DNA of 64,000 bases from Pseudomonas sp. H1h (GTDB taxonomy: Bacteria > Pseudomonadota > Gammaproteobacteria > Pseudomonadales > Pseudomonadaceae), in contig NZ_AYMJ01000011.1 of assembly GCF_000633255.1 (NCBI RefSeq), positions 186,001-250,000 of the forward strand, given 5' to 3'. This document shows positions 51,431 to 59,139 of the stretch, piece after piece. The number at the start of each line of letters is the position of its first letter. Positions within the stretch are counted from its first letter, which is position 1. Under the pieces are notes generated by a model. That model saw only the letters and a list, made by a program, of their open reading frames with translations, did not search any database and was not told the DNA's origin. The position numbers were made by a program, and so were the translations under genes.

Positions 51431-52343
51431 TGCGCTCTCCCCCTTGGCGCTTGGCCAAGACAATTTGCGCGGCCTGTTCGGCGGCGGAGACGTTTGCCTC
51501 GGTGCGCTCCATCTGGCGTGCGGTTGTCCCGTTGATGCGCTGACCGGTAACCCACTGGGTGTGGTAGCTCTCGGCGTTGGCCAGCAGCTCGTTGAGGCTG
51601 TGGCACTTGCGCAGGACGGCCGCATCGCTGGTTTTCAGGAAGTGGGCAGCGACGTGGTGAGCAACATCGGCGCCGAGGCGATCGACCAGTTGGCCGAGTT
51701 GTCCGCCGACCTTGGCGTTCCACACCGGCCAGGTGCTGTAGCGCTTGCGGTAGGCCATGGCGTAGTTCGCCCAGACCTTGAAGGTTTTGCAGGACTGGTC
51801 TTTGGGGCCTGGCATGTCGGCGGGAATCTCAACCCGTGGCGTATCGGTGCGATCAACCACCAGCACCAAACCGCGGGAATGACCCGGCACAACCTCGGCG
51901 GAAGCCGGGGGTGCAATTGGTTCAATGACCGGTTCATTGACTGGTTCAGGAGAGTGACTGGTTCTGGGTGCAGCTCTTGCACTACCTTCTAGTGCAGGAG
52001 ATTCACTAGGGGGCGAACCTGCTGCACTACCCTGGTGAATCTGCTGCACTACCCCTGGTGCAGGAGGTGCACCACCATCAAGGGTCAGTAAGTAAACATT
52101 TGACGAATTACCCTTTGGCCCACCCTTCCGAATTTCCTTACGGAGTAGTCCCGAGTCGCACAAAGCTGCAATATGGTTCATGACAGACCGCTTGCTGATC
52201 TCACACTGATCGGCGATGTGCTGATAGGAAGGCCAGCACTCACCTACGTCGCTGGCGTTGTCGGCCAGCTTGATCAGCACCAGCTTTCGCAATGGATTGC
52301 CAACGCGAAGCTTCATCGCGGCGACCATAAGACCCATGCTCAC
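51417..52343 (-). CDS. O-like replication initiator (winged helix)
   Basis: This 308-residue protein has an N-terminal winged-helix domain (about 20-75: 'WPSYQHIADQCEISKRSVMN'), a low-complexity middle encoding repeated EPV/EPI units (about 88-140) and a C-terminal domain ('TFKVWANYAMAYRKRY' onward). As in lambda O, direct repeats lie within the middle of the gene. GTG start with GAGG six bases upstream. Confidence 0.8.
   Translation of the reverse strand: MSMGLMVAAMKLRVGNPLRKLVLIKLADNASDVGECWPSYQHIADQCEISKRSVMNHIAALCDSGLLRKEIRKGGPKGNSSNVYLLTLDGGAPPAPGVVQQIHQGSAAGSPPSESPALEGSARAAPRTSHSPEPVNEPVIEPIAPPASAEVVPGHSRGLVLVVDRTDTPRVEIPADMPGPKDQSCKTFKVWANYAMAYRKRYSTWPVWNAKVGGQLGQLVDRLGADVAHHVAAHFLKTSDAAVLRKCHSLNELLANAESYHTQWVTGQRINGTTARQMERTEANVSAAEQAAQIVLAKRQGGERNEYL
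51919..52112. other. candidate phage replication origin inside the O-like gene
   Basis: GGTTCANTGACY-type units occur at 51919, 51931, 51943 and 51960. TGCACTACC occurs at 51978, 52023 and 52045 (spacings 45 and 22), with a degenerate TTCACTAGG at 52002, so units fall about every 22 bases. An AT-rich stretch (52086-52112) adjoins. The layout mirrors lambda ori in O. Confidence 0.6.
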
Positions 52344-53134
52344 GCAGCACCTCGCAAGGCTTTGTCGTGAGTGAACAGGCCGTTCCAGTTCTTCTTCATG
52401 GGCAGCTCGCCGGCCAGGTATAGGTCGTACAGGCGCACGGCCCCCTTCTTCAGCAGAACTGGCGTAAAGGCAATGAACGATTCTTTGCCATGGGGAGTGA
52501 CTTCGTTCTGATGCTCAGTCATGTACTTGTCGCGGGCGTAGGACGCCACACGGAAGCGCAGGCCGGATTTGCTCTCGTTGTAGAGCCAGTTCCGGCCCTC
52601 GAGGAATTTGCCCACCTGCATGACGTTGACCCCATTGAGGCCCTTGCAGAATTGGGTATGGCTCATCCCTTCCTTGAAGAGGTTCTCCATGGAGTGGATT
52701 TTTGTGGCTTGCTCGCGGTTCTCGATCCGAAGAACTGCTGTTTGCTCGATCTGATCGGCATAAAGCCTTAGAGCTTCCGCGTAGGACGGCATGGCCACAG
52801 GCTGCGCGACTTTCGACTCCAGCTCCTGCCATCGGTCAATGACGCGAGCCCTGTGCTCGTCACTGTATCCAGCGACCACCAAGTGAGTGTCGCGCTCGAT
52901 GAGGTCGTAAACTTCAGTCGGGCGGCCGCCTGTAGCCTCCTTACGGCTTTTACGAGTTGATCGTAAAAGCCCTTTCGCGAAGAGGCGCTCAATAGTCGCG
53001 ATCATGTCGTTGTGGCGAGCCTCCACCAGATCTGCGATCTCGCGAGACGACATGGTTTGCGACACGTTTTCAGAATTCGAAAAACGTGTCGCGACATTGT
53101 TGGGGGTATTGCTTGAAGTAGGTTGGCTATGCAT
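52340..53134 (-). CDS. Rha-type regulator with KilAC antirepressor domain
   Basis: This 264-residue protein has an N-terminal Rha region (about 25-100: 'MSSREIADLVEARHNDMIAT') and a C-terminal phage antirepressor KilAC domain (about 150-240, 'GRNWLYNESKSGLRFRVASY'). MHSQPTSS has GAGG six bases upstream. Codons 11-23 contain copy B of the composite element. Confidence 0.87.
   Translation of the reverse strand: MHSQPTSSNTPNNVATRFSNSENVSQTMSSREIADLVEARHNDMIATIERLFAKGLLRSTRKSRKEATGGRPTEVYDLIERDTHLVVAGYSDEHRARVIDRWQELESKVAQPVAMPSYAEALRLYADQIEQTAVLRIENREQATKIHSMENLFKEGMSHTQFCKGLNGVNVMQVGKFLEGRNWLYNESKSGLRFRVASYARDKYMTEHQNEVTPHGKESFIAFTPVLLKKGAVRLYDLYLAGELPMKKNWNGLFTHDKALRGAA
53059..53097 (-). repeat. 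composite element copy B (5' end of rha)
   Basis: On the minus strand: TGTCGCGACAC, 20 bases, GTGTCGC. The GCGACACGTTTT/AAAACGTGTCGC arms form a perfect 12-bp inverted repeat around 10 bases. Confidence 0.8.
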
Positions 53135-53162
53135 AATCGGCCTCATCAAGTGTTAATGAATT

Positions 53163-53186
53163 AGCCGGGGCGCAATCCCGGCTTTT
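53163..53186 (+). terminator. rightward terminator between rha and the CII-like gene
   Basis: AGCCGGGG/CCCGGCT is followed by T6 and GTGCCCGG on the plus strand. It faces against the adjacent leftward genes, so it would stop antisense transcription toward cII. Confidence 0.6.
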
Positions 53187-53199
53187 TTGTGCCCGGAAT

Positions 53200-53622
53200 T
53201 CAGGCGGCCTTCACCGAGGCATCCATCACGTCTAGGCTCCGCCGAACGTGGTTGATCTCCTGGCGGATCAAGTTTTTCTCGAAAGAACTGACGTGGTTGT
53301 CATCTAGCGCCTGGTGAACCGCGATGGTCAGATCGGCGACCTCTTTGCCGACGTTGATCAGTGATTTGGTCAACGCTTGCGGCTCCGGCGCAGCTTTCGC
53401 AACGAGGTCGAAACCAAATTCACTCGCCAGTGCAGCCAGAGGGCGCATGTCGCCGGTGTGCAACAGAATCCCGAACAAATGCTCCACGGTCAGGTGGTGT
53501 GCGTCGTTGTCCGGATTGGCGCGCTGAAGCAGGCCAACGTGAGGAACGCCCATCTTTGCAGCAAGGGTCTTAGCTTCGTTATCGAGGACAGCGCTCTGGC
53601 AGGCCCGCAGAAAATCTTCCAT
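53200..53622 (-). CDS. phage regulatory CII-family protein (CP76-like)
   Basis: This 140-residue protein begins MEDFLRACQSAVLDNEAKTL, then 'AAKMGVPHVGLLQRANPDND' with an HTH of the phage_CII/CP76 family and a helical tail. It follows cro, as lambda cII does. Probably a lysogeny regulator. Confidence 0.83.
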   Translation of the reverse strand: MEDFLRACQSAVLDNEAKTLAAKMGVPHVGLLQRANPDNDAHHLTVEHLFGILLHTGDMRPLAALASEFGFDLVAKAAPEPQALTKSLINVGKEVADLTIAVHQALDDNHVSSFEKNLIRQEINHVRRSLDVMDASVKAA

Positions 53623-53702
53623 TCGTAAAATCTCAAATTTGTTTCCGTGGCGCCCTGCCGGTGCGTGGGCGATTATTCGTTCGGGCAGTAGCAATGACTG
53701 CC

Positions 53703-53906
53703 TCAGGCTGCTGTGCGCTTTGGGCGCGCCGGGATCGGACGAATCTCATTCGCCTCAATACGGCCGTCGTCATAAAGGGTGATTTCGATGCTTCTGCCGG
53801 CTCGAACCATTTGCGAGATCGCGCTCTGGTTCACGCCGAGAGCAGCAGCAAGCGCGGCTTGAGTGCCGTGCTCTTCTAGGTATTTGCTCAAAGGGATCTT
53901 TTTCAT
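53703..53906 (-). CDS. cro: Cro-like repressor
   Basis: This 67-residue protein has helix-turn-helix 'TQAALAAALGVNQSAISQMV' and a short basic tail, the size and plan of Cro. First gene of the leftward early operon, 24 bases from the predicted transcript start. Confidence 0.88.
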   Translation of the reverse strand: MKKIPLSKYLEEHGTQAALAAALGVNQSAISQMVRAGRSIEITLYDDGRIEANEIRPIPARPKRTAA

Positions 53907-53936
53907 GGAATTTCCACGGCCTGATATCTGCCATGG

Positions 53937-53965
53937 ATAGTAGCAGTGCTGCTTTTTATCAGCAA
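53937..53965 (-). promoter_or_regulatory. leftward early promoter (PR-like)
   Basis: TTGCTG (53960-53965), 17-base spacer, TACTAT (53937-53942). Operator O1 fills the spacer and touches the -10. The rightward early promoter has the same geometry. Confidence 0.72.
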
Positions 53966-54008
53966 CAAAATACTAGCAGCGCTGTTTGCTTAAATATCAG
54001 CTCTGCTA
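53941..54008. promoter_or_regulatory. CI/Cro operators O1-O3
   Basis: TAGCAGTGCTGCT (53941-53953), TAGCAGCGCTGTT (53974-53986) and, on the other strand, TAGCAGAGCTGAT (53996-54008). They are near-palindromic and lie between the divergent cro and cI genes. Confidence 0.8.
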
Positions 54009-54022
54009 ATACTCTTGTTCTT

Positions 54023-54811
54023 ATGAAAATACGTCGCCCCCTCACCCCCGAAGAAGTCGCCGAGAGCGCCAGGCTCAAAGCTATCTACGAACAGCGGAAA
54101 TCAGCTGCTAAAGCGGCCGGGCGCAGCCTGACGCAGGCGGACGTTGCCGAAGCATGCGGATGGTCCGGGCAAAGCGCATTCAGCCAATACGCAACCGGCA
54201 AGGTGCCACTAAATGTTGAAGCGCTGCTGAAGCTAGCGAAGGCGCTCAACTTCGATGCAAGCGAGGTCAGCTCTCGACTGTTATCCACTGTCGCTAGCGT
54301 GCAGCAGGACCGCATACAGCCAAGCGTAAAATTAGGAAGCATCGAGACTTGGGACGACGAAACCCCGCTCGATGACGATGAGGTCTACGTCCCCTTCCTT
54401 CATGAAGTCGAACTGGCGGCCGGATCTGGCAGATTTGCGATTGAGGAAAGTACCAACTCACGTCTACGCTTCAATAAGAAGGATCTGCGCCACAATGGCG
54501 TCCAGTTCAGCAACGCGAAGTGCGTGAAAGTTGGCGGGAACAGCATGATGCCCGTGTTGCGCGACGGCGCCACTGTAGGCGTGAACGTGGGGAAAAACTC
54601 CCTGAGCGATATCGTCGACGGCGAGATGTACGCCATCAACCACAATGGCCAGCTTCGCGTGAAGCAGGTCTACCGCATACCGACCGGACTTCGCCTGCGC
54701 AGCTTCAACCGTGATGAACATCCAGACGAGGACTACACGTTCCAGCAGATCCAGGAACAGCAGATCTCGATCCTGGGGCATGTGTTCTGGTGGGCAATGT
54801 ATTCCAGATAA
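54023..54811 (+). CDS. cI: CI-type repressor with LexA/S24 self-cleavage domain
   Basis: This 262-residue protein has an N-terminal HTH (about 37-62: 'TQADVAEACGWSGQSAFSQY') and a C-terminal peptidase S24 domain. The Ala-Gly cleavage pair is at about 133-134 (ELAAGSG), nucleophile Ser174 (GGNSMMP) and general base Lys214 (LRVKQVY). All are present, so RecA-dependent induction should work. No ribosome site precedes MKIRR. The TAATAC at 54007 is placed for a leaderless mRNA, as in lambda PRM. Confidence 0.93.
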   Translation: MKIRRPLTPEEVAESARLKAIYEQRKSAAKAAGRSLTQADVAEACGWSGQSAFSQYATGKVPLNVEALLKLAKALNFDASEVSSRLLSTVASVQQDRIQPSVKLGSIETWDDETPLDDDEVYVPFLHEVELAAGSGRFAIEESTNSRLRFNKKDLRHNGVQFSNAKCVKVGGNSMMPVLRDGATVGVNVGKNSLSDIVDGEMYAINHNGQLRVKQVYRIPTGLRLRSFNRDEHPDEDYTFQQIQEQQISILGHVFWWAMYSR

Positions 54812-54883
54812 GCTGAGCACCTCTGTTACAGCCACCGGGACGTCGGGCAAGGAACTTTTATCATCATTGCAAAGGAGAGCGAT

Positions 54884-55225
54884 ATGCCGGTGGTGGCCGT
54901 TTTGAATGATGAGTCAGATTTAGATCGGATTGTCAGCATTTTAAAGGCTTACGGATGTGTGGTGGCTAACCATCACAATCGCCCTGGGGCTTCAATCCTC
55001 ACAAAGTCACTTCGAATTGCACTGGGTCCGAGATCAGATGAGGATGCTCTGCAGTGCCACGAGCTTCCCCTCCTGATCGACGGAGAGCCTTGGTGGACTA
55101 GCGTATTAATCATGCCTCCGCGCTATGACTTCGACCATTATGAAACCACGGCACTTGCAGCTCGAGCTCTGATGGCTTCAAACGAAGCCGACGAGGAAGG
55201 TGTGTTTCTGTACCACGCTTCATAG
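54884..55225 (+). CDS. unidentified protein downstream of cI
   Basis: This 113-residue acidic soluble protein (MPVVAVLNDESDLDRIVSIL...) has a strong AAAGGAG ribosome site. No known domain. It is probably transcribed with cI, and thus expressed in the lysogen like lambda rex. Confidence 0.7.
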   Translation: MPVVAVLNDESDLDRIVSILKAYGCVVANHHNRPGASILTKSLRIALGPRSDEDALQCHELPLLIDGEPWWTSVLIMPPRYDFDHYETTALAARALMASNEADEEGVFLYHAS

Positions 55226-55843
55226 CCGCCGCTACCAGGTCATGCGGCAGGCTGCGACATCAACATCGCAATCCAGCTTTCAAGCGCGGGAATGGGTTTC
55301 TTTCGAATAATTATTTCCATAAGCAAAAGCTGAGCGCAGCCTGAGCCAAGAAGCAGAATAGTCTCGCGCAGTACCTTCCAGCTCATGCACAGATCGGCGA
55401 ACCGCCGGCTTATTCATGCTGGCCTGAATATTACGCGCCGCTCTCAAGCTCCTCGACCGAGAGCCCATCACCCTCTCTAACGGCGCCACCCATCATCACC
55501 GTCGACGCGCCGGCTCCTGAAACGGAAGGATTCCGCGGCAGTTCCTGTGCCGCACGCAAATAGCTTCCCGTCGGCTATTCTCAAAATTCCTCATGACTTG
55601 ATAGCCCACCTCCCCCTTGGCGGGCTTTTTTTGCACGCGATGACCGTCTTCTGCAAGGCGGATAAATAGGTATCCGTGCAGACTGCATGCCCTCACCTCG
55701 CCATCAGTTCTCCGAAATGGTTGAAATCGTTGAGTCTTCTGCCATTGGGCACTTGGCACAGAAAATGCCCTAACTAGTGGGAGAACGTGAACCGCAGTCG
55801 GAGAGCTGCTGACGCAAACCTGTGATAGTTGAGGCATACAAAA
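55226..55843. other. non-coding gap
   Basis: I see no convincing gene in these 618 bases; short frames on the minus strand lack ribosome sites and protein-like composition. The only clear signal is the rightward terminator at 55603-55632. A promoter for the hemerythrin gene should lie near 55750-55830 but was not identified. Confidence 0.6.
55603..55632 (+). terminator. rightward terminator
   Basis: AGCCCACC/GGCGGGCT (one mismatch) is followed by seven T. It ends the cI transcript region. Confidence 0.75.
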
Positions 55844-56320
55844 ATGAACGCAATTGACCTTCTCAAAGCCGACCACGAAAAAGTAAAAAACATCCTGAGC
55901 CAGCTGAGCGAATCCACTGACCGCGCTCTAAAAAAACGCGTCGACCTGCTCGATAAGCTGGAGATGGAGATCACCATCCATACCCAGCTGGAAGAGCAGA
56001 TCCTCTACCCCGCATTCAAAGAGGCCGGTGGTAAGGAGCAAGACGAGATGTACTACGAGGCGAAGGAGGAGCATCGCACAGTGGACTCCCTGGTGCTCCC
56101 AGATCTGAAAAGCACTGACCCTTCAACACCGGAGTTTGCCGGTCGCGTAAAAGTCGTTAAAGAGCTTCTGGAGCACCACATAGAAGAAGAGGAAACTGAA
56201 ATGTTCCCTCAAGCCAAAAAGCTTTTGGGTAAGGCGAAGCTCAATGAGCTGGGAGAGCAGATGGAAGTGATGAAGGCTTCACTGAAGAAAAGCTTGAGCA
56301 AAGGGAACTTGGCGGCTTGA
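55844..56320 (+). CDS. hemerythrin HHE-domain protein
   Basis: This 158-residue protein has the iron-binding set H11 (KADHEKV), H46 and E50 (IHTQLEE), H77 (EEHR), H111/H112 and E116 (EHHIEEEE). Four helices are expected. Hemerythrins bind oxygen or iron and are linked to oxidative or nitrosative stress. It is not a usual phage gene, and sits between the two operator regions where lambda has rex. Confidence 0.9.
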   Translation: MNAIDLLKADHEKVKNILSQLSESTDRALKKRVDLLDKLEMEITIHTQLEEQILYPAFKEAGGKEQDEMYYEAKEEHRTVDSLVLPDLKSTDPSTPEFAGRVKVVKELLEHHIEEEETEMFPQAKKLLGKAKLNELGEQMEVMKASLKKSLSKGNLAA

Positions 56321-56348
56321 AGATGTCGCTTGCTCTATTTGCCAAAGG

Positions 56349-56374
56349 AGCCCGGCCCAGAGCCGGGCTTCTTG
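56349..56374 (+). terminator. terminator of the hemerythrin gene
   Basis: AGCCCGGC/GCCGGGCT stem followed by TCTTGT. Confidence 0.75.
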
Positions 56375-56595
56375 TATCTGCCCGACTGCCTTCCGCCCTC
56401 GAGTCCTTCACTCGCATTTGCTAAGTTCTTTCCTCCCCTCATTAAAAGCTAACTGCCCTGAGCAGCAATGACGAATGGAGCTCTTTGCACATCGTAAAAT
56501 GAAGATTTCTTCATCATCGGTCAAAGCTGCTTTTGATCGAGAATTAAAGCACGGCAAATGTGTCTATTTGTTACAAACAACAAGGACTTGCCGCA

Positions 56596-57015
56596 ATGAA
56601 ATTTTCAAAACTCTGCCAAACGCTGTGCAATTGGTCGGGAAGCCCACGAACCTTCCTTGCTGCGGTGGTATTGATACTGATTTGGGCAAGCACCGGCCCG
56701 ATGTTCCACTACAACGACACTTGGCAACTGATCATCAACACGTCAACAACGATCATCACGTTCCTGATGGTCTTTCTTATCCAAAACACCCAAAACCGCG
56801 ACAATGACATCCTTCATCTTAAAATTGACGAGCTCATCCGCGCCAACAAGGAGGCCCAGAACGCGGCACTGAATCTTGAGGCGATGGGAAATAAGGAGCT
56901 AAGAGATCTGAGGAAGGAATACACGACGATTGGGGAGAGCGAGACGATGTGCGTACAGCCGCTTCCTCTTCAAGACGCTACCGGGAACAGTTCACCTCCA
57001 ACCATAACCCCTTGA
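56596..57015 (+). CDS. low-affinity iron permease family protein
   Basis: This 139-residue protein has helices at about 20-36 ('TFLAAVVLILIWASTGPMF') and 45-62. The family motif 'STTIITFLMVFLIQNTQNRD' follows, then 'LHLKIDELIRANKEAQNAAL'. Bacterial members are small inner-membrane proteins; iron transport is by homology to fungal Fet4-type proteins and weakly founded. Another host-type cargo gene beside the hemerythrin gene. Confidence 0.85.
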   Translation: MKFSKLCQTLCNWSGSPRTFLAAVVLILIWASTGPMFHYNDTWQLIINTSTTIITFLMVFLIQNTQNRDNDILHLKIDELIRANKEAQNAALNLEAMGNKELRDLRKEYTTIGESETMCVQPLPLQDATGNSSPPTITP

Positions 57016-57162
57016 TCGTGGTTCGAGAGGGCAAGTGGATCCCCGCAATTCCTTTGTGGGTTCGCTTGACCCCCTCGGAGCCTGACCTACACTCTCCCCG
57101 CCGGCAGTAGGATAGTAGGTGTTTTCCGAACGCCCAATTCTGCAGTAAGGAGGGACATTCGG

Positions 57163-57198
57163 ATGACGAATTACGAAATGGATTCCGGAAACCATTGA
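57163..57198 (+). CDS. possible 11-codon leader peptide
   Basis: MTNYEMDSGNH and stop, preceded by AAGGAGGG at eight bases, an unusually strong site for so short a frame. It lies 61 bases upstream of the cystatin-motif gene. It may be a remnant. Confidence 0.3.
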   Translation: MTNYEMDSGNH

Positions 57199-57259
57199 AT
57201 AAACGGGGCGAACTCCGAAAAGCCAGACGAGTAGGAACTTAAATATGGAGATTTAATTC

Positions 57260-57529
57260 ATGACTGCTCAAGAACATCTTGTTGGTGGATGGACTCCCTA
57301 TCACAAACTGACCCCTAAGGATCAGGAAGTATTCAAAGAAGCTTTGGCGGGTTTTGTAGGTGTGAACTACACCCCCGAGGAAGTTTCGAGCCAAGTAGTC
57401 AATGGCACGAACTATCGCTATAAGTCGAAGGCGACGTTGCCGGGCTCACCAAGCAGCTGGCAAGCGATTGTGGAAATCTATGCGCCTATCAATGGCAAGC
57501 CGCACATCACCCAGATTCACAGGATCTAA
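57260..57529 (+). CDS. small protein with cystatin/stefin QxVxG motif
   Basis: This 89-residue cytosolic protein (MTAQEHLVGGWTPYHKLTPK...) has 'SSQVVNGTNYRYKSKATL' at about 42-60, the stefin inhibitory loop pattern QVVxGTNY, and a Gly near the N-terminus (GGW) as in stefins. A second hairpin would be near 'SSWQAIVE'. The fold suggests a cysteine-protease inhibitor, but the target is unknown. Confidence 0.75.
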   Translation: MTAQEHLVGGWTPYHKLTPKDQEVFKEALAGFVGVNYTPEEVSSQVVNGTNYRYKSKATLPGSPSSWQAIVEIYAPINGKPHITQIHRI

Positions 57530-57535
57530 AAGCAC

Positions 57536-57574
57536 CTTCGGGCGTTTACATTTGTAAGCGCCCGAAGTCTTTTA
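57536..57574 (+). terminator. terminator of the cystatin-motif gene
   Basis: CTTCGGGCG/CGCCCGAAG is a 9-bp perfect stem followed by TCTTTTA. Confidence 0.82.
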
Positions 57575-57784
57575 TGCTCCCCATCAGGGCCATCGATTGC
57601 TCTCGCGTAGAAAACTCCCGCTTCCGACACCATCTCCCACCAGTCATCACCGTCAAAAAAGCCAGCGCGCAAGCTTCAGCAGTTCCAAGTCTGCGAAACC
57701 GAGGGGAAAATTTCCCAAGACGATATGGAAGGTATGCGCAAGGTCCTCGCCATGACAATGTGAAATCAGGCGCCCCTTACCTAG

Positions 57785-57806
57785 CCCGCCAAATGCGGGT
57801 TTTTTT
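57785..57806 (+). terminator. terminator just before the second operator region
   Basis: CCCGC-CAAAT-GCGGG followed by eight T. It insulates the early promoter from cargo transcripts. The 57575-57784 stretch shows no gene. Confidence 0.75.
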
Positions 57807-57826
57807 ACGCCTAGAAAAAATATTAT

Positions 57827-57861
57827 TAGCAGCGCTATTTACTTTAAATAGCAGCGCTGCT
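57827..57861. promoter_or_regulatory. CI/Cro operators O4-O5
   Basis: TAGCAGCGCTATT (57827-57839) and TAGCAGCGCTGCT (57849-57861), 22 bases apart, the same spacing as O2 to O3. They match the operators at cI/cro. Confidence 0.8.
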
Positions 57862-57866
57862 ACTTT
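57838..57866 (+). promoter_or_regulatory. rightward early promoter (PL-like)
   Basis: TTTACT (57838-57843), 17 bases, TACTTT (57861-57866). O5 occupies the spacer up to the -10, exactly as O1 does in the leftward promoter. Confidence 0.68.
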
Positions 57867-58513
57867 TATTCGCAAGTCAGGTAGCACTGGCCCAGCAGCG
57901 AAAGCCGCGCCGCTCTTTAACAACCCGCGCCATAAACGATTACCCGGCTCATGCTGGGAGGTCAGCCCCGGCCACACCTGTGGGGCGAGATGAAGTCAGG
58001 TGAACAAAATCGCGCCGCCACTACTGGCGACCGGCGATCCGATAGCCCCGAAAGGCTACCAACGCGCAGAACTGCGACGGCGGACGAGGTGTTGACCGAA
58101 CTGGCGAATGACCTGGTAGGAGGCGCGATAACAGATTCAACAATTAGCGGACCCGATAGCCTCGGCTGGGACCGCCGGACCTCATGCACCCTGCCCCACT
58201 CAATCAGGGCATTCAGAGCTGTAGCGTGCATGTTGTAAGGACCTGTGATCCAAGGCGAACAGATGCTGTTTGACGCCGTGGGGAGGAAGCTCGACGCCCA
58301 CACCGACGTAGATAGGCCAGCCCTGCAATCAGCTGCGGGTAACTGGCCAACATCGCTGACGCAACAAACCCGGTCTGTCGCCAGTAGCGAGACCGGGCCA
58401 CCCTCCCCGACACCACCCGAATGCACTCCCCTCCGCGCCCAACGGCAACCAGCGGAGCGGATGAGTGCATCCGAGTTTTGTTGGATCAACACCCCGCCAT
58501 TCTGGAGGCGACG
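57867..58513 (+). other. long early leader region
   Basis: About 650 bases separate the early promoter from the first gene with a good ribosome site. Two weak rightward frames exist (57990-58238, Arg-rich N-terminus; 58245-58517), neither with convincing composition. The place corresponds to lambda nut/N, so an antitermination signal or structured RNA may lie here. I could not identify one. Confidence 0.45.
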
Positions 58514-58951
58514 ATGAGCGCAGCAATGAATATCTGTCAGTCCATGCACGATGCGCAGTTGCCTCCGGCGGTGAGCGAGTCGGAAGAACAGCTGGAATGG
58601 CTGGAAAGCGCCGCTGAGCAGTTGGTGTGCGGATCGGATGTGAAATGGAAGCGTCGGCTTGGCCCGGTGCAGAAGGTCACGAAGGCGCAGTATGCCGAAC
58701 ACCTGCAATTGCATCTGAACCAGCGCCAGATCGATGGTCTGGATGATCGCGACTCTTTCGCCAACCTGGTGCTGGCCGTGGTGGTTGGCAGCTCTGCCGA
58801 GGCGCTGACGCACGCCAAGCATCTATTAGGGAGTAATAGCCCGGTCACCCAACTTGAGGCGATCGCTGCGAACTTCCTCAGCTTGCACGCCGCTGACGCG
58901 GTGGCTGCCGAGCGCGAAGCGGCAGAGGACGACGTGGACGCGGATCTGTGA
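58514..58951 (+). CDS. early protein, unidentified
   Basis: This 145-residue helical protein (MSAAMNICQSMHDAQLPPAV...) ends in an acidic tail (AAEDDVDADL). GGAGG lies five bases before ATG. First clear gene of the rightward early operon; its stop overlaps the next start (GTGA). Confidence 0.72.
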   Translation: MSAAMNICQSMHDAQLPPAVSESEEQLEWLESAAEQLVCGSDVKWKRRLGPVQKVTKAQYAEHLQLHLNQRQIDGLDDRDSFANLVLAVVVGSSAEALTHAKHLLGSNSPVTQLEAIAANFLSLHAADAVAAEREAAEDDVDADL

Positions 58952-59139
58952 GCCCTCACATCCTGATCGACCAAGCCCTCGATGGCGTGTCGGCACCCGC
59001 TGGCGAAGAAGACATCAGTCTGCTGGTTCAGGGGCTGATTACCCGCCTCTTCACTGACGGCGCGATCACCATCGACGAGTTCAACCACTACTGCAAACGC
59101 CTGCGTGACAACTGTCAGCGGCGCAAGGAGGAAGCATGA
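58948..59139 (+). CDS. small early protein
   Basis: This 63-residue protein (MSPHILIDQALDGVSAPAGE...) has a GTG start overlapping the previous stop and an ATGA overlap with the next. Unidentified. Confidence 0.65.
   Translation: MSPHILIDQALDGVSAPAGEEDISLLVQGLITRLFTDGAITIDEFNHYCKRLRDNCQRRKEEA

Noticed and set aside
51919..52080. CRISPR array
   Set aside because: Repeats are 9-12 bp, irregular and inside a coding frame; there are no 23-40 bp repeats with uniform spacers and no cas genes.
55496..55876. Leftward frame of 126 codons before the hemerythrin gene
   Set aside because: It overlaps the hemerythrin start and lacks a ribosome site and protein-like pattern.
57962..58822. Leftward frame of 286 codons in the early leader
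   Set aside because: Arg/Ser-rich, no ribosome site, and it runs against the coupled rightward early genes.
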